Counted from the stretch's first letter, positions 36,650 through 43,987 are shown. The stretch: DNA of 64,000 bases from Salinibacterium sp. PAMC 21357 (GCF_000247645.1 NZ_AHWA01000004.1:992001-1056000), one strand, 5' to 3'. Made by a program: numbers and translations. Notes: generated by a model from the sequence alone, not told the origin.

Positions 36650-37902
36650 GCTGAGGCCTCCTGGGTTGCGGTTGCGGCGGGAGCGGTGCCGGCAGCACCG
36701 CCGGCAGCAGCAGCGGCAGCGCGCGACGGGAACTCGGCCCGCACGCTGTCGTTGTCTTCTCCGAGAGTCGGGGCCGCTTTAGTGCTCGTGAGAATCTGGC
36801 CGTCGACGCGGATGGGGCTGCGGGTGGTCAACAGGTCGTTGCCTCCGCGGCTGACGGGCTGCGTCATCCGAATCGCTTCGAACCCACCCGAGGCCAGCAG
36901 TTCGTCGAGCGTGAGCACGGGAGCGCACCACACGTCGCCGGCATCGAGAATGTCGAGCCACTGCTGGGTGGTGCCGGTCGCGAAGTGCGCGGCGAGAATC
37001 TCTTCGACATACTCTTGGCGATCCCAGGCGAGCTGCGGGTCGAGCATGGCGCTGAGTTCTGCAATGCCGAGCAGGTCGCCCAATTTCGGCAGCGGATTCA
37101 TGGCCATCGCGATGTAACCATCAGTGGTGGGATACGTGCCGTAGGGCGCCGCCAAGAAGGCGTGCGCCGAGTGTTCTCCGTGGCGCTGCACCGTGATGCT
37201 GTCGTCGTTGAGCTTGGTGCTGAGCAGCTCGAACTGCAGGTCGAGCATCGCTTCGAGCAGGCTGGTCTGCACGAGGCCGCCCTTGCCGGTGCGGAACTTG
37301 CGCACGAGAAGCGCGGTGACTCCCTGGGCGATGTGGCAGCTCATCAGGTGGTCGGCGATCGAGAGCCCTACCGGCACGGGGCCGTCGGTCTTCGAGCCGT
37401 TGAGCCACGGGATGCCCGACATCGACTGAGCGAGCAGGTCTTGCCCCGGGCGATCCTTCCACGGGCCCTCTTCGCCGTAGCCGGTCGCGCTGGCGTAGAC
37501 GATTCCGGGGTTGATGGCGCGCACGGATTCAAAGTCGAGCCCGATGCGCTCCATTACGCCGGGGCGGAAGTTCTGGATGATCACGTCGGCACGTTCGACG
37601 AGCTCTTTCACGTAGGCGAGGTCGTCGGCGACCTTGAGGTCAGCGGTGATCGACTCCTTGTTGCGGTTCATCGCGTGGAACGAAACAGTGTCGCCGTCGA
37701 ACTCGCGACCGGCGAACGCGAGGGTGCGACCGATGTCTCCCGTGCCGGGGCGTTCGATCTTGATGACGCGGGCTCCGAGGTCGGCGAGACGCATGGCGGC
37801 AACCGGTCCGGCCAAGAATTGGCTGAAGTCCAGAACGAGGATTCCCTCGAGGGGGCGGTCCAGTGGCGCAGACTCCGTTGGTGCGCCGTGGTGGTCAGTC
37901 AT
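36646..37902 (-). CDS. CaiB/BaiF (class III) CoA-transferase
   Basis: This 418-residue enzyme has the family III pattern: LDFSQFLAGPVAAMRLADLGARVIKIE at the N-terminus, NRNKESITADL, NFRPGVMERIGLD and the catalytic Asp in PGQDLLAQSMSG. It should move CoA between carboxylic acids. The C-terminus ends in an Ala-rich tail. It is the first gene of a tight unit (CoA-transferase, binding-protein homologue, MaoC, LacI, aldose dehydrogenase), behind operator site 3. The substrate acid is unknown. A sugar-derived hydroxy or keto acid is plausible. Confidence 0.92.
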   Translation of the reverse strand: MTDHHGAPTESAPLDRPLEGILVLDFSQFLAGPVAAMRLADLGARVIKIERPGTGDIGRTLAFAGREFDGDTVSFHAMNRNKESITADLKVADDLAYVKELVERADVIIQNFRPGVMERIGLDFESVRAINPGIVYASATGYGEEGPWKDRPGQDLLAQSMSGIPWLNGSKTDGPVPVGLSIADHLMSCHIAQGVTALLVRKFRTGKGGLVQTSLLEAMLDLQFELLSTKLNDDSITVQRHGEHSAHAFLAAPYGTYPTTDGYIAMAMNPLPKLGDLLGIAELSAMLDPQLAWDRQEYVEEILAAHFATGTTQQWLDILDAGDVWCAPVLTLDELLASGGFEAIRMTQPVSRGGNDLLTTRSPIRVDGQILTSTKAAPTLGEDNDSVRAEFPSRAAAAAAGGAAGTAPAATATQEASA

Positions 37903-37929
37903 TGCTGTTCAGCCTTCTGTAGATACTCG

Positions 37930-37947
37930 TGAACAATCGTTTGATCA
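37930..37947. promoter_or_regulatory. LacI-type operator, site 3
   Basis: TGAACAATCGTTTGATCA differs from site 2 at one position only. It lies 28 bases upstream of the CoA-transferase start and 115 bases upstream of the divergent alcohol dehydrogenase gene, so it can control both directions. Confidence 0.78.
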
Positions 37948-38061
37948 TGCTAGTATGACGCAGAAATAGGCGCAAGGGAAACAGTGCTTCAGACGGGCCG
38001 CATTCCGGCATCCGGCTCACACTCGACCCGCGCGCACCACTAATCGCAAAGGAGCACACCA

Positions 38062-39084
38062 GTGCTGAGCGTGAATTATGTAGGCGAGCAACGCCTTGAG
38101 GTCAAAGAGTACGAACCGAAGCCTCCGGCCGCCGGCGAAGTTCAAATTGCGGTCGCCTACAACGGGTTGTGCGGCACCGATATGCACATCCTGCACGGCA
38201 ACATGGACGCCCGCGTGCAAATGCCTTTGACCTTTGGTCACGAGATGAGCGGCACCATTTCCGCTCTCGGCAATGGCGTTGACGGCTGGAACGTCGGAGA
38301 CCACGTCACGGTCATGCCGCTCTGGTGGGACAACACCTGCCCCGCCTGCCTCGCCGGCAACCAGCACATCTGCCAGAACCTCGACTTCATCGGCATTGAC
38401 TCCCCCGGCGCCTTGCAGGGCAAGTGGAATGTTCCCGCCGAAACGCTCGTTGCGTTGCCGCCCGAGCTGCGCCTCGATCACGCCGCGCTCGTCGAGCCCA
38501 CCGCTGTTGCCGTGCACGATGTGCGCCGTTCGGGGCTGAAGCCCGGCGATAAGGCCGTGATTATCGGTGGCGGCCCCATCGGTGTTCTCATTGCTTCAGT
38601 CGCTCGCGAGTTTGGCGCCGAAGTTGCCGTCATCGAAATCGATGCTGCCCGCCGTGCCCAAATCGACGCCCTCGGCTTCACGACCCTCAGCCCCCTCGAA
38701 GTTGACCAGGTGGCCTGGGTCAACGAGTGGACCGCGGATGCCGGTGCCGACGTGGTCTTCGAAGTTTCGGGTGCTGCGGCTGCCGTGCTCGGCGCGACCG
38801 ACCTCGCGAAGGTGCGCGGAACCCTCGTGGTTGTCGCCATCCACCCCACGCCTCGCGAGATCAACCTGCAGCGCGTCTTCTGGCGCGAACTCACGATTAT
38901 GGGAGCGCGCGTCTACCAGCGCACCGACTTCGAAAAGGCCATCGAACTGCTGGATGGCGGCGTCATCCCGGCTGATCTGTTGATCACGCGCATTGTGCCG
39001 CTCTCGCAAACCAGCGAAGCTTTCGCTGACCTTGCCGCGGGCAAAGCGATGAAAATTCTCGTGGATGTCGCGGGCCAAAAGTGA
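38062..39084 (+). CDS. Medium-chain zinc-type alcohol dehydrogenase
   Basis: This 340-residue MDR enzyme starts at GTG 38062 with AAAGGAG upstream. Catalytic zinc ligands are in NGLCGTDMHI (Cys) and GHEMSG (His-Glu), and the NAD site is VIIGGGPIGVL. The structural-zinc lobe reads DNTCPACLAGNQHIC, three cysteines instead of four, so that zinc may be missing or differently bound. It resembles butanediol, threonine or sorbitol dehydrogenases. It overlaps the SDR gene by four bases and is divergent from the CoA-transferase gene. Confidence 0.9.
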   Translation: MLSVNYVGEQRLEVKEYEPKPPAAGEVQIAVAYNGLCGTDMHILHGNMDARVQMPLTFGHEMSGTISALGNGVDGWNVGDHVTVMPLWWDNTCPACLAGNQHICQNLDFIGIDSPGALQGKWNVPAETLVALPPELRLDHAALVEPTAVAVHDVRRSGLKPGDKAVIIGGGPIGVLIASVAREFGAEVAVIEIDAARRAQIDALGFTTLSPLEVDQVAWVNEWTADAGADVVFEVSGAAAAVLGATDLAKVRGTLVVVAIHPTPREINLQRVFWRELTIMGARVYQRTDFEKAIELLDGGVIPADLLITRIVPLSQTSEAFADLAAGKAMKILVDVAGQK

Positions 39085-39866
39085 GCACGACAGAGAAAGG
39101 TAACCCCTTGAACGGCATGTTTGACCTCACCGGAACCACCGCGGTCGTCACCGGCGCCCGTCGCGGAATCGGCTTCGCCATGGCCGAGGCACTCGCCGCC
39201 GCCGGCGCGAACATCATCGGCATCAGCGCCACGATCGAAGCTTCGGGTAGCGACATCGAGAAGGCGGTCACCTCGTATGGCCGTACTTTCGAGGGCATCG
39301 CGTGCGACTTCGCCGACCCGGATGCCGTCGCCGCGTTGGGCGAGACCCTATCGACCCGCAACGTCGACATCCTCGTCAACAACGCCGGAACCATCGAGCG
39401 CGCCCCCGCCGTCGACCACCCCACCGAGCTGTGGGATCGGGTCATCCAGGTGAACCTGTCGAGCCAGTTCACGCTCACGCAGGCCATCGCCCGCTCGATG
39501 ATTGAGCGCGGTCGCGGCAAGATCATCTTCACGGCATCGCTACTCAGCTTCCAGGGCGGCATCAACGTTCCCGGCTACACGGCAGCAAAGTCGGGCATCG
39601 CCGGGCTCACGAAGGCACTCTCGAATGAGTGGGCGGGCAAGGGCATCACCGTGAACGCGATCGCCCCCGGCTACATCGCGACCGACAACACCCAGGCGCT
39701 GCAAGACGACCCCGACCGCTCGAAGGCGATCCTCGACCGCATCCCCGCCGGTCGTTGGGGCGTCGGTAGCGACCTCGCGGGTGCCACCGTGTTCCTCGCG
39801 TCGCGCTCCTCCGACTACGTCTCGGGCGCGATCCTCAATGTGGATGGCGGCTGGCTCGGCCGCTAG
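39081..39866 (+). CDS. SDR oxidoreductase, KduD/ketodeoxyfuconate dehydrogenase-like
   Basis: This 261-residue short-chain dehydrogenase has the cofactor motif TGARRGIG at 24-31, NNAG near 101, catalytic Ser in FTAS and Y166/K170 in PGYTAAK, and the end [13 protein letters not shown]. It most resembles 2-deoxy-D-gluconate 3-dehydrogenase (KduD), and in this context it could oxidise a 2-keto-3-deoxy sugar acid. It starts at GTG 39081, overlapping the alcohol dehydrogenase stop. Its last 200 bases and terminator are duplicated at 43398-43636, the left edge of the inserted segment. Confidence 0.9.
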   Translation: MSTTEKGNPLNGMFDLTGTTAVVTGARRGIGFAMAEALAAAGANIIGISATIEASGSDIEKAVTSYGRTFEGIACDFADPDAVAALGETLSTRNVDILVNNAGTIERAPAVDHPTELWDRVIQVNLSSQFTLTQAIARSMIERGRGKIIFTASLLSFQGGINVPGYTAAKSGIAGLTKALSNEWAGKGITVNAIAPGYIATDNTQALQDDPDRSKAILDRIPAGRWGVGSDLAGATVFLASRSSDYVSGAILNVDGGWLGR

Positions 39867-39924
39867 TTCTCCCCCAGCAGACTGTTGGCATCCATCCTCG
39901 TCGATGGGTGCCAACAGTTGTTTT
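39665..39924. repeat. Direct repeat, left copy (3' end of SDR gene plus terminator)
   Basis: This segment matches 43398-43636. Aligned by eye, it differs at 11 positions and by a 20-base stretch (within 39700-39725) absent from the right copy. It covers the last 67 codons of the intact SDR gene and its terminator. The two copies bracket about 3.5 kb of foreign-looking DNA. Confidence 0.88.
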
Positions 39925-39925
39925 T
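39882..39925 (+). terminator. Rho-independent terminator after the SDR gene
   Basis: CTGTTGGCA (39882-39890) pairs with TGCCAACAG (39909-39917), and CCATC/GATGG extend the stem after one mismatch. TTGTTTTT follows. It ends the alcohol dehydrogenase-SDR operon. Confidence 0.85.
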
Positions 39926-40149
39926 GCGTACGCCCAAAACGTGCGGCGGCACCTGAGCCAGCAATTACTTGTGCTGCTTTGTGGGATCGTTTGAGGAACA
40001 CTTTCGAGGCTTCGATCCGGACAAGCTTTACGAGATCCCCAAAGCGCGTTAATCGGGCCTACAGATCTCTCGAGAGCAGCTAGAGTAATCCCGTTTGTGG
40101 ATCCTCCAACGGAGACAGCGCAGCATCTGGAATTCACGAAGAGCGAAGC
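39926..40149. other. Short gap between repeat and RNA gene
   Basis: No start-to-stop gene is supported. One frame ends SFEEHFRGFDPDKLYEIPKA with a stop at 40050-40052 and looks like a coding remnant, but it has no usable start and is cut by a stop upstream. It may be the tail of a lost gene at the island edge. Confidence 0.35.
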
Positions 40150-40179
40150 TGGTCAATGCTCAGTCGGACGTGTTATGGT
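40150..40179 (+). promoter_or_regulatory. Promoter of the small RNA upstream of the Abi gene
   Basis: TGGTCA at 40150-40155 and TATGGT at 40174-40179 are separated by 18 bases. They fit actinobacterial -35 and TANNNT -10 boxes. Transcription would start near 40186. Confidence 0.45.
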
Positions 40180-40185
40180 CCTACT

Positions 40186-40251
40186 AATAGTTCCCCTCGG
40201 GGGTCATTCAGGTTCAAAAATCTGCGCGACCGGTCGAGGGGCCTTTTTTTT
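40186..40251 (+). ncRNA. Small structured RNA directly upstream of the HEPN/Abi gene
   Basis: An RNA of about 66 nt can fold as one long hairpin. Its outer stem is CCCCTCG (40193-40199) with CGAGGGG (40235-40241), its middle stem GGTC (40202-40205) with GACC (40228-40231), and its inner stem CAG (40209-40211) with CTG (40222-40224), closed by an A-rich loop. Eight T residues follow at 40244-40251, so the outer stem doubles as a terminator. It has its own promoter-like boxes. The GGAG ahead of the Abi gene begins at the next base, so Abi mRNA from this promoter needs readthrough. A role as RNA antitoxin, guide or attenuator is inferred. Confidence 0.55.
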
Positions 40252-40268
40252 GGAGTAAAGTCCGGAAC

Positions 40269-41153
40269 GTGAGCAAAGTATCTCTTTCCATTGCGGGCCA
40301 ACGTGAGCAGCTCTTGGAATTGGGACTTCTCGATTCGAACGGTTCACTGGAACACGCGCTCTACGACCACGGATACTTCCGACTTTCGGGATACTTCCGC
40401 TACTTTCAAATCGATCCGAAGAAAGGGAGGAACGGATTCGCGCATGGCGCCGACTTCTCCGAAATTTACGAGATCTACAAGATGGACGCCAAGCTTCGCA
40501 ACTTACTACTCGAAGGTTTGGCCGAAGTGGAAGTGGCGCTCAGGTCTGTGCTCACTACGGTGCTCTGCCAACCGGGCAAGCCAGGCAATGAGTATCTCGT
40601 TGAAAGCACATACGAGCACAGGTTCAACAAAAAGGGCGATGACCTTCGGGCTATCCTCCTAAGCGACATCGACAAGGATATTAAGCGGTCAAAAGAACCT
40701 CACGTCGTTCATTACCGGCAGGGCCCAACTGATGTGCCACTTTGGGTGGCAACGGAGGCATTGTCTTTCGGCGCCGTTTCGCGAATTCACAGTCTGCTAG
40801 CAAGCAAGAATCGCGCGGATGCGATTGCGGGCAGATTCAAATATGACGGCGGCATCACTAGAAACTTCGCTTCGAATATGCGGGCGACTGTAGTCTTCCG
40901 CAACCTTTGCGCCCACCACGGTCGACTTTGGAACCGCCAGTTCACTGAAGTCGCACCTACTGCTTTTTCTGGTCTCCATGAGCAAGGTTTAGTGGCGTAC
41001 AACTACACCGAAACCGCATGGGGGTTCATCGCCGTCTTGAATCATATGGTCGCAGCCGTACGCGGCGATAACACTTTCAAACAAAAGATTGATTCCCTCG
41101 TCCCACGCTCGGGCGCTTATTGGGACGGACTAGTGAGCCCAAACGCGACATAG
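40269..41153 (+). CDS. Abi_2/AbiF-AbiD-type HEPN abortive-infection protein
   Basis: This 294-residue protein begins at GTG 40269. The N-terminal Abi_2 pattern is clear (LSIAGQREQLLELGLL, YFRLSGYFRYF at 36-46, FSEIYEIYKMDAKLRNLLLEGL, EVEVALRS). The C-terminal half carries VVFRNLCAHHGRLWNR, whose R211...H216 is the Rx4H catalytic motif of HEPN ribonucleases. It is therefore a probable RNA-cleaving toxin acting on phage infection. The only Shine-Dalgarno-like GGAG lies 13 bases away and touches the T run of the preceding RNA, so translation should be weak. G+C is visibly lower than in flanking genes (28 of 60 in 41041-41100). Confidence 0.88.
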   Translation: MSKVSLSIAGQREQLLELGLLDSNGSLEHALYDHGYFRLSGYFRYFQIDPKKGRNGFAHGADFSEIYEIYKMDAKLRNLLLEGLAEVEVALRSVLTTVLCQPGKPGNEYLVESTYEHRFNKKGDDLRAILLSDIDKDIKRSKEPHVVHYRQGPTDVPLWVATEALSFGAVSRIHSLLASKNRADAIAGRFKYDGGITRNFASNMRATVVFRNLCAHHGRLWNRQFTEVAPTAFSGLHEQGLVAYNYTETAWGFIAVLNHMVAAVRGDNTFKQKIDSLVPRSGAYWDGLVSPNAT

Positions 41154-41670
41154 GAGCATGCAGACCGCCAGACACCGTGAATGAGCTTTCAGTTTGTCGC
41201 CATCAGACTGAACGTCATAGTGGCAGCCCTTCAGCGGGAAATCACACCGTGCTGGGGGTTGGGGCTCCGCCGCCAGGCTGCTGCCCGCAGGTAGCTATCG
41301 CGCTGCAGGTCTTCCACTGGATCGATGAGATGGTGTTTTCGTCGGCGTCTGGCTTCGACACTACTTATTTGTCACCTCCTCATCTCATAGAGTGTGTGCC
41401 CTCTTGCGTCATGCAGGTCACGTCTCTTGTACTTCTACATCGATTTCTCGTCAGATTAAACGGAGCTGCCGTCAGCGAAAAATCGCCAAGCGCGCCGAAA
41501 CCGGCGAGCCCAGCCGGCTGTCACAGACAAGCCCAACCCGCACGAACGATGTCAAGCTCTCTGTTTGTGAGTGAGGCTCGCCCCACTCATACGAAGCGGT
41601 TATCGAACAGAGCGACAGAAATTATCGCGGTTATGGAGAACTGAGCAATTCTTTGTGTCACTATTTGGCT
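41154..41670. other. Intergenic stretch inside the island
   Basis: These 517 bases show no supported gene. The longest open frame has cysteine- and proline-rich, unstructured translation unlike a real protein. Composition is lower in G+C than the chromosome around it. The 3' part should hold the promoter of the membrane protein gene. Confidence 0.4.
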
Positions 41671-42201
41671 ATGAGCCACTTTGGGTACATATATACCGCG
41701 CTAAGAAAACTTTGCGTCGTTAGACACCTAAGTGAGGTGCCTGACGATCTTGCGGAACAGCTACGACGACAGGGAAGAAACTCCCTTCTCACTGAACAAA
41801 GCCAAGCAGCGAGGGCCAGCATGCTCCGCACGAGAGCTGCCCAGCGGTGGAAGAGTTTTTTCACCCTGGTGACGATCTCAGTTCTCGCCATTCTTGTGAG
41901 TCTCGGGCCGAACCTCTTCTCTGGGGATGGCAGCATTGAAGAGAGATACGATGACATCGCCAATTTGGTCGCTTTGCTTTTCATATTCGTCTCGGTTAGT
42001 TCGACGTTGCTTATGGTGCTTTTCGCATCGGCGCCCCAGAACCAGCGAAATTCGATACGAGGCTCGTTAGCGGTAGTAGCCATAATTTTTGGGATGTTGC
42101 TGAACAGTTCGGGTTCCATTTCGTGCGCAACTGCGCTTGTCGGAGTTCTCAGCATTCTGCTCACAATTGGAGCAGACTTTTTCACCCCCAAGAGCATTTG
42201 A
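41671..42201 (+). CDS. Unknown four-helix membrane protein in the island
   Basis: This 176-residue protein from ATG 41671 (MSHFGYIYT) has a soluble, charged N-terminal part (residues 1-60). Four hydrophobic segments follow, around FFTLVTISVLAILVSLG, LVALLFIFVSVSSTLLMVLFA, SLAVVAIIFGMLLNSS and LVGVLSILLTIGADFF. I recognise no family. A cytosolic helical region joined to several membrane helices is a common effector layout in defence loci (for example SLATT-type proteins), but similarity to those is only in layout. It lies between the Abi gene and another unknown gene within the repeat-flanked segment. Confidence 0.65.
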   Translation: MSHFGYIYTALRKLCVVRHLSEVPDDLAEQLRRQGRNSLLTEQSQAARASMLRTRAAQRWKSFFTLVTISVLAILVSLGPNLFSGDGSIEERYDDIANLVALLFIFVSVSSTLLMVLFASAPQNQRNSIRGSLAVVAIIFGMLLNSSGSISCATALVGVLSILLTIGADFFTPKSI

Positions 42202-42362
42202 ACGATGAGAAAAGCCTGCATGACGCTGGCCTTCAGGCATCGAGAATGTAGTTAATTCAAAAGAACCCTCGTCAACTCGCGGTGGAGCGGACCGGATCGG
42301 TCGGTGACGTTGGGCTATTGAACGCCATCTGGTGCAGCAGCAGTTTTATAGGAGAGCGATCG

Positions 42363-43178
42363 GTGGAAGCAGACGTCCCGAGCACCAGTGCAAAAGTTTG
42401 GCCGGCACCGGAATTGCCTACGGAGGCACAAGCCGGTTTGCAGCTTCTACAGCGCGGCTTCCGAACGCGGGAAGCCCTAGAAGATCGTGTCGATGCTCTA
42501 ACCGTTACGTTTGGTTCCGCTCTTGCTGCAGACCGTGACACCGCTCCATATAACGCTGTCCCCGATATGGTTCAGAACGCGCTCAATAATGCCCTTGATC
42601 ACCTACACGCCCTGCAGGTGAGCGTAGCGGAGAGCGGAGGGAAGCTGCTTGCAATGTCCTCGTTCACGTTAATTCGAAGCGCCTACGAGGCGCTAGGGAC
42701 TGGGTTGTGGATCTTGCAACCAGAATCGAGCGATCAGCGACTGCTGCGTTCAAGACAGCTGCTTCGCTCTAACCGCCTTCAACTTCAAAACATGCAATAT
42801 GAGTCTGGGAAATCCGATCCTGGTTTCGAACGCGTGGAAGCCACTCTCCAGCGCCAGCTGGATTCGTTACCCTCGCTCGCTAACCCATCAGTCAAGAAAT
42901 TGAGCAGCGTTACGATCCGACTTCGCGAAATCGCCGACTTGGTTCCAGAGTTGAAAGTCCCACCTCTGATCCTCTGGCAGAAAGCTAGTGGTATTGCTCA
43001 CAACAACACTTACATGATGACTGCTGTACTCGAGAAGGAGAAAATCGAGCTTCCTGACGGAAGCCCTAACGCGTACCGAGTTTCATCTAGCTTTGGAATG
43101 GTTGCCTTCTACTATGACTCAGCACTAAAAATGCTTGAAGCTCTTTTGGGTCTGTATGACCAACGGAACAGAGTTTGA
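42363..43178 (+). CDS. Unknown alpha-helical protein in the island
   Basis: I chose GTG 42363 because AGGAG lies 8 bases upstream. GTG 42282 would add 27 residues. The 271-residue product is almost entirely helical. Segments such as NALNNALDHLHALQVSV, TLIRSAYEALGTGLWIL and KASGIAHNNTYMM resemble HEPN-like or DUF5677-type helical bundles, where a Ser-Arg-x-x-x-Glu helix and a late His recur. This is a weak resemblance and I do not assign a function. Codon use is less GC-biased than in the sugar cluster. Confidence 0.65.
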   Translation: MEADVPSTSAKVWPAPELPTEAQAGLQLLQRGFRTREALEDRVDALTVTFGSALAADRDTAPYNAVPDMVQNALNNALDHLHALQVSVAESGGKLLAMSSFTLIRSAYEALGTGLWILQPESSDQRLLRSRQLLRSNRLQLQNMQYESGKSDPGFERVEATLQRQLDSLPSLANPSVKKLSSVTIRLREIADLVPELKVPPLILWQKASGIAHNNTYMMTAVLEKEKIELPDGSPNAYRVSSSFGMVAFYYDSALKMLEALLGLYDQRNRV

Positions 43179-43350
43179 CGAATCAACTGGCAACCAAGGT
43201 CCCCCCTTATCGACAGTTCGGGAGGACAGTCGTTCAGAATTTTTAATACTGCTCAGGCGGGTTCCGGACGTCGAGGTGAGGCCTCGGTAGCAAAAGGATC
43301 GTTTTGTGAGATAGCTATCGTCGCTCTCTCCAGCGGGCAATCAGACTCGG

Positions 43351-43367
43351 GGTGCCGATTTGGCACC
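43351..43367. repeat. Short perfect inverted repeat next to the right island edge
   Basis: GGTGCC (43351-43356) and GGCACC (43362-43367) surround five bases, 30 bases before the right direct repeat begins. It could be a weak terminator for the upstream gene or part of a recombination site. The rest of 43179-43397 shows nothing recognisable. Confidence 0.45.
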
Positions 43368-43397
43368 TAGCGCTACGGAGAGCGTAAGAGGCGCAGT

Positions 43398-43579
43398 CCC
43401 CGGCTATATCGCGACCGGCAACACCCAGGCATTGCAAGGCGATCCTCGACCGCATCCCGGCCGGCCGTTGGGGCGTCGGTAGCGACCTCGCGGGTGCCAC
43501 CGTGTTCCTCGCCTCGCGCTCCTCCGACTACGTCTCGGGCGCCATCCTCAACGTGGACGGCGGCTGGCTCGGCCGCTAG
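43398..43579 (+). pseudogene. Truncated duplicate of the 3' end of the SDR gene
   Basis: The sequence repeats the last part of the SDR gene at 39081-39866, from PGYIATD to the end GGWLGR and TAG. It lacks 20 bases, which breaks the frame. There is no promoter or start, and the DNA joined to its left side is unrelated. With its terminator it forms the right direct repeat bracketing the Abi segment. It is best read as the displaced original 3' end left by an insertion, or as a second SDR copy reduced by deletion. Confidence 0.88.
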
Positions 43580-43594
43580 TTCTCCCCCAGCAGA

Positions 43595-43636
43595 CTGTTG
43601 GCATCCATCCTCGTCGGTGGGTGCCAACAGTTGTTT
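43595..43636 (+). terminator. Duplicate of the SDR terminator
   Basis: CTGTTGGCA (43595-43603) and TGCCAACAG (43622-43630) form the same hairpin as at 39882, followed by TTGTTTC. One loop-proximal pair is changed (GATGG to GGTGG). Confidence 0.7.
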
Positions 43637-43720
43637 CTGGAGATGCCGAGAACGTGCCGTGATGCACCCCTCGCGCGACCGAACTGTTTGTCTTGGCGTC
43701 TTCGAAGAGTGCTTCTGTGT

Positions 43721-43987
43721 TCAGAGCTTGTTATAGACCTCACGACGGTGTGCAACCTCAACGATGAGGATGAGAATCTGATCGTCGTCGATAGTTGTGA
43801 GGATGCGGTAGTCACCGACTCGATAACGCCAGAACTCCTCGTTCACGAGCTTTTTGCCGAGCAACCGCGGGTTGTCGAGGCGCGCAAGTTTTTGTTCAAG
43901 AAAGCCACGGATGCGCTTCGCTGCTGTGGGGTCGACTTTTGTAACCTGCTTCGCTGCCTTCGGGGTGAATCTGATCGCGTAGCTCAC
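43721..43987 (-). CDS. RelE/ParE-superfamily toxin
   Basis: This 88-residue protein has the RelE fold pattern: MSYAIRFTPKAAKQVTKVDPTAAKRI, LGKKLVNEEFWRYRVGDYRILTTID and the terminal VEVAHRREVYNKL. The conserved Arg/Lys and the late HRREVY segment support mRNA interferase activity on the ribosome. Its start overlaps the antitoxin stop by four bases. It lies just outside the right direct repeat, so it may belong to the same defence island or predate it. Confidence 0.92.
   Translation of the reverse strand: MSYAIRFTPKAAKQVTKVDPTAAKRIRGFLEQKLARLDNPRLLGKKLVNEEFWRYRVGDYRILTTIDDDQILILIVEVAHRREVYNKL

Noticed and set aside
36985-37932. 315-codon open frame on the plus strand
   Set aside because: It is opposite the CaiB/BaiF gene and has no ribosome-binding site or family pattern.
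40186-40251. Possible tRNA, because of the GGTTCAAAAATC segment
   Set aside because: No acceptor stem, D arm or anticodon arm can be drawn around it. The segment forms the inner loop of a single long hairpin ending in T8.
41120-41644. 174-codon open frame in the island
   Set aside because: Cys/Pro/Ser-rich low-complexity translation, overlap with the Abi gene end and no start signal. Treated as intergenic.
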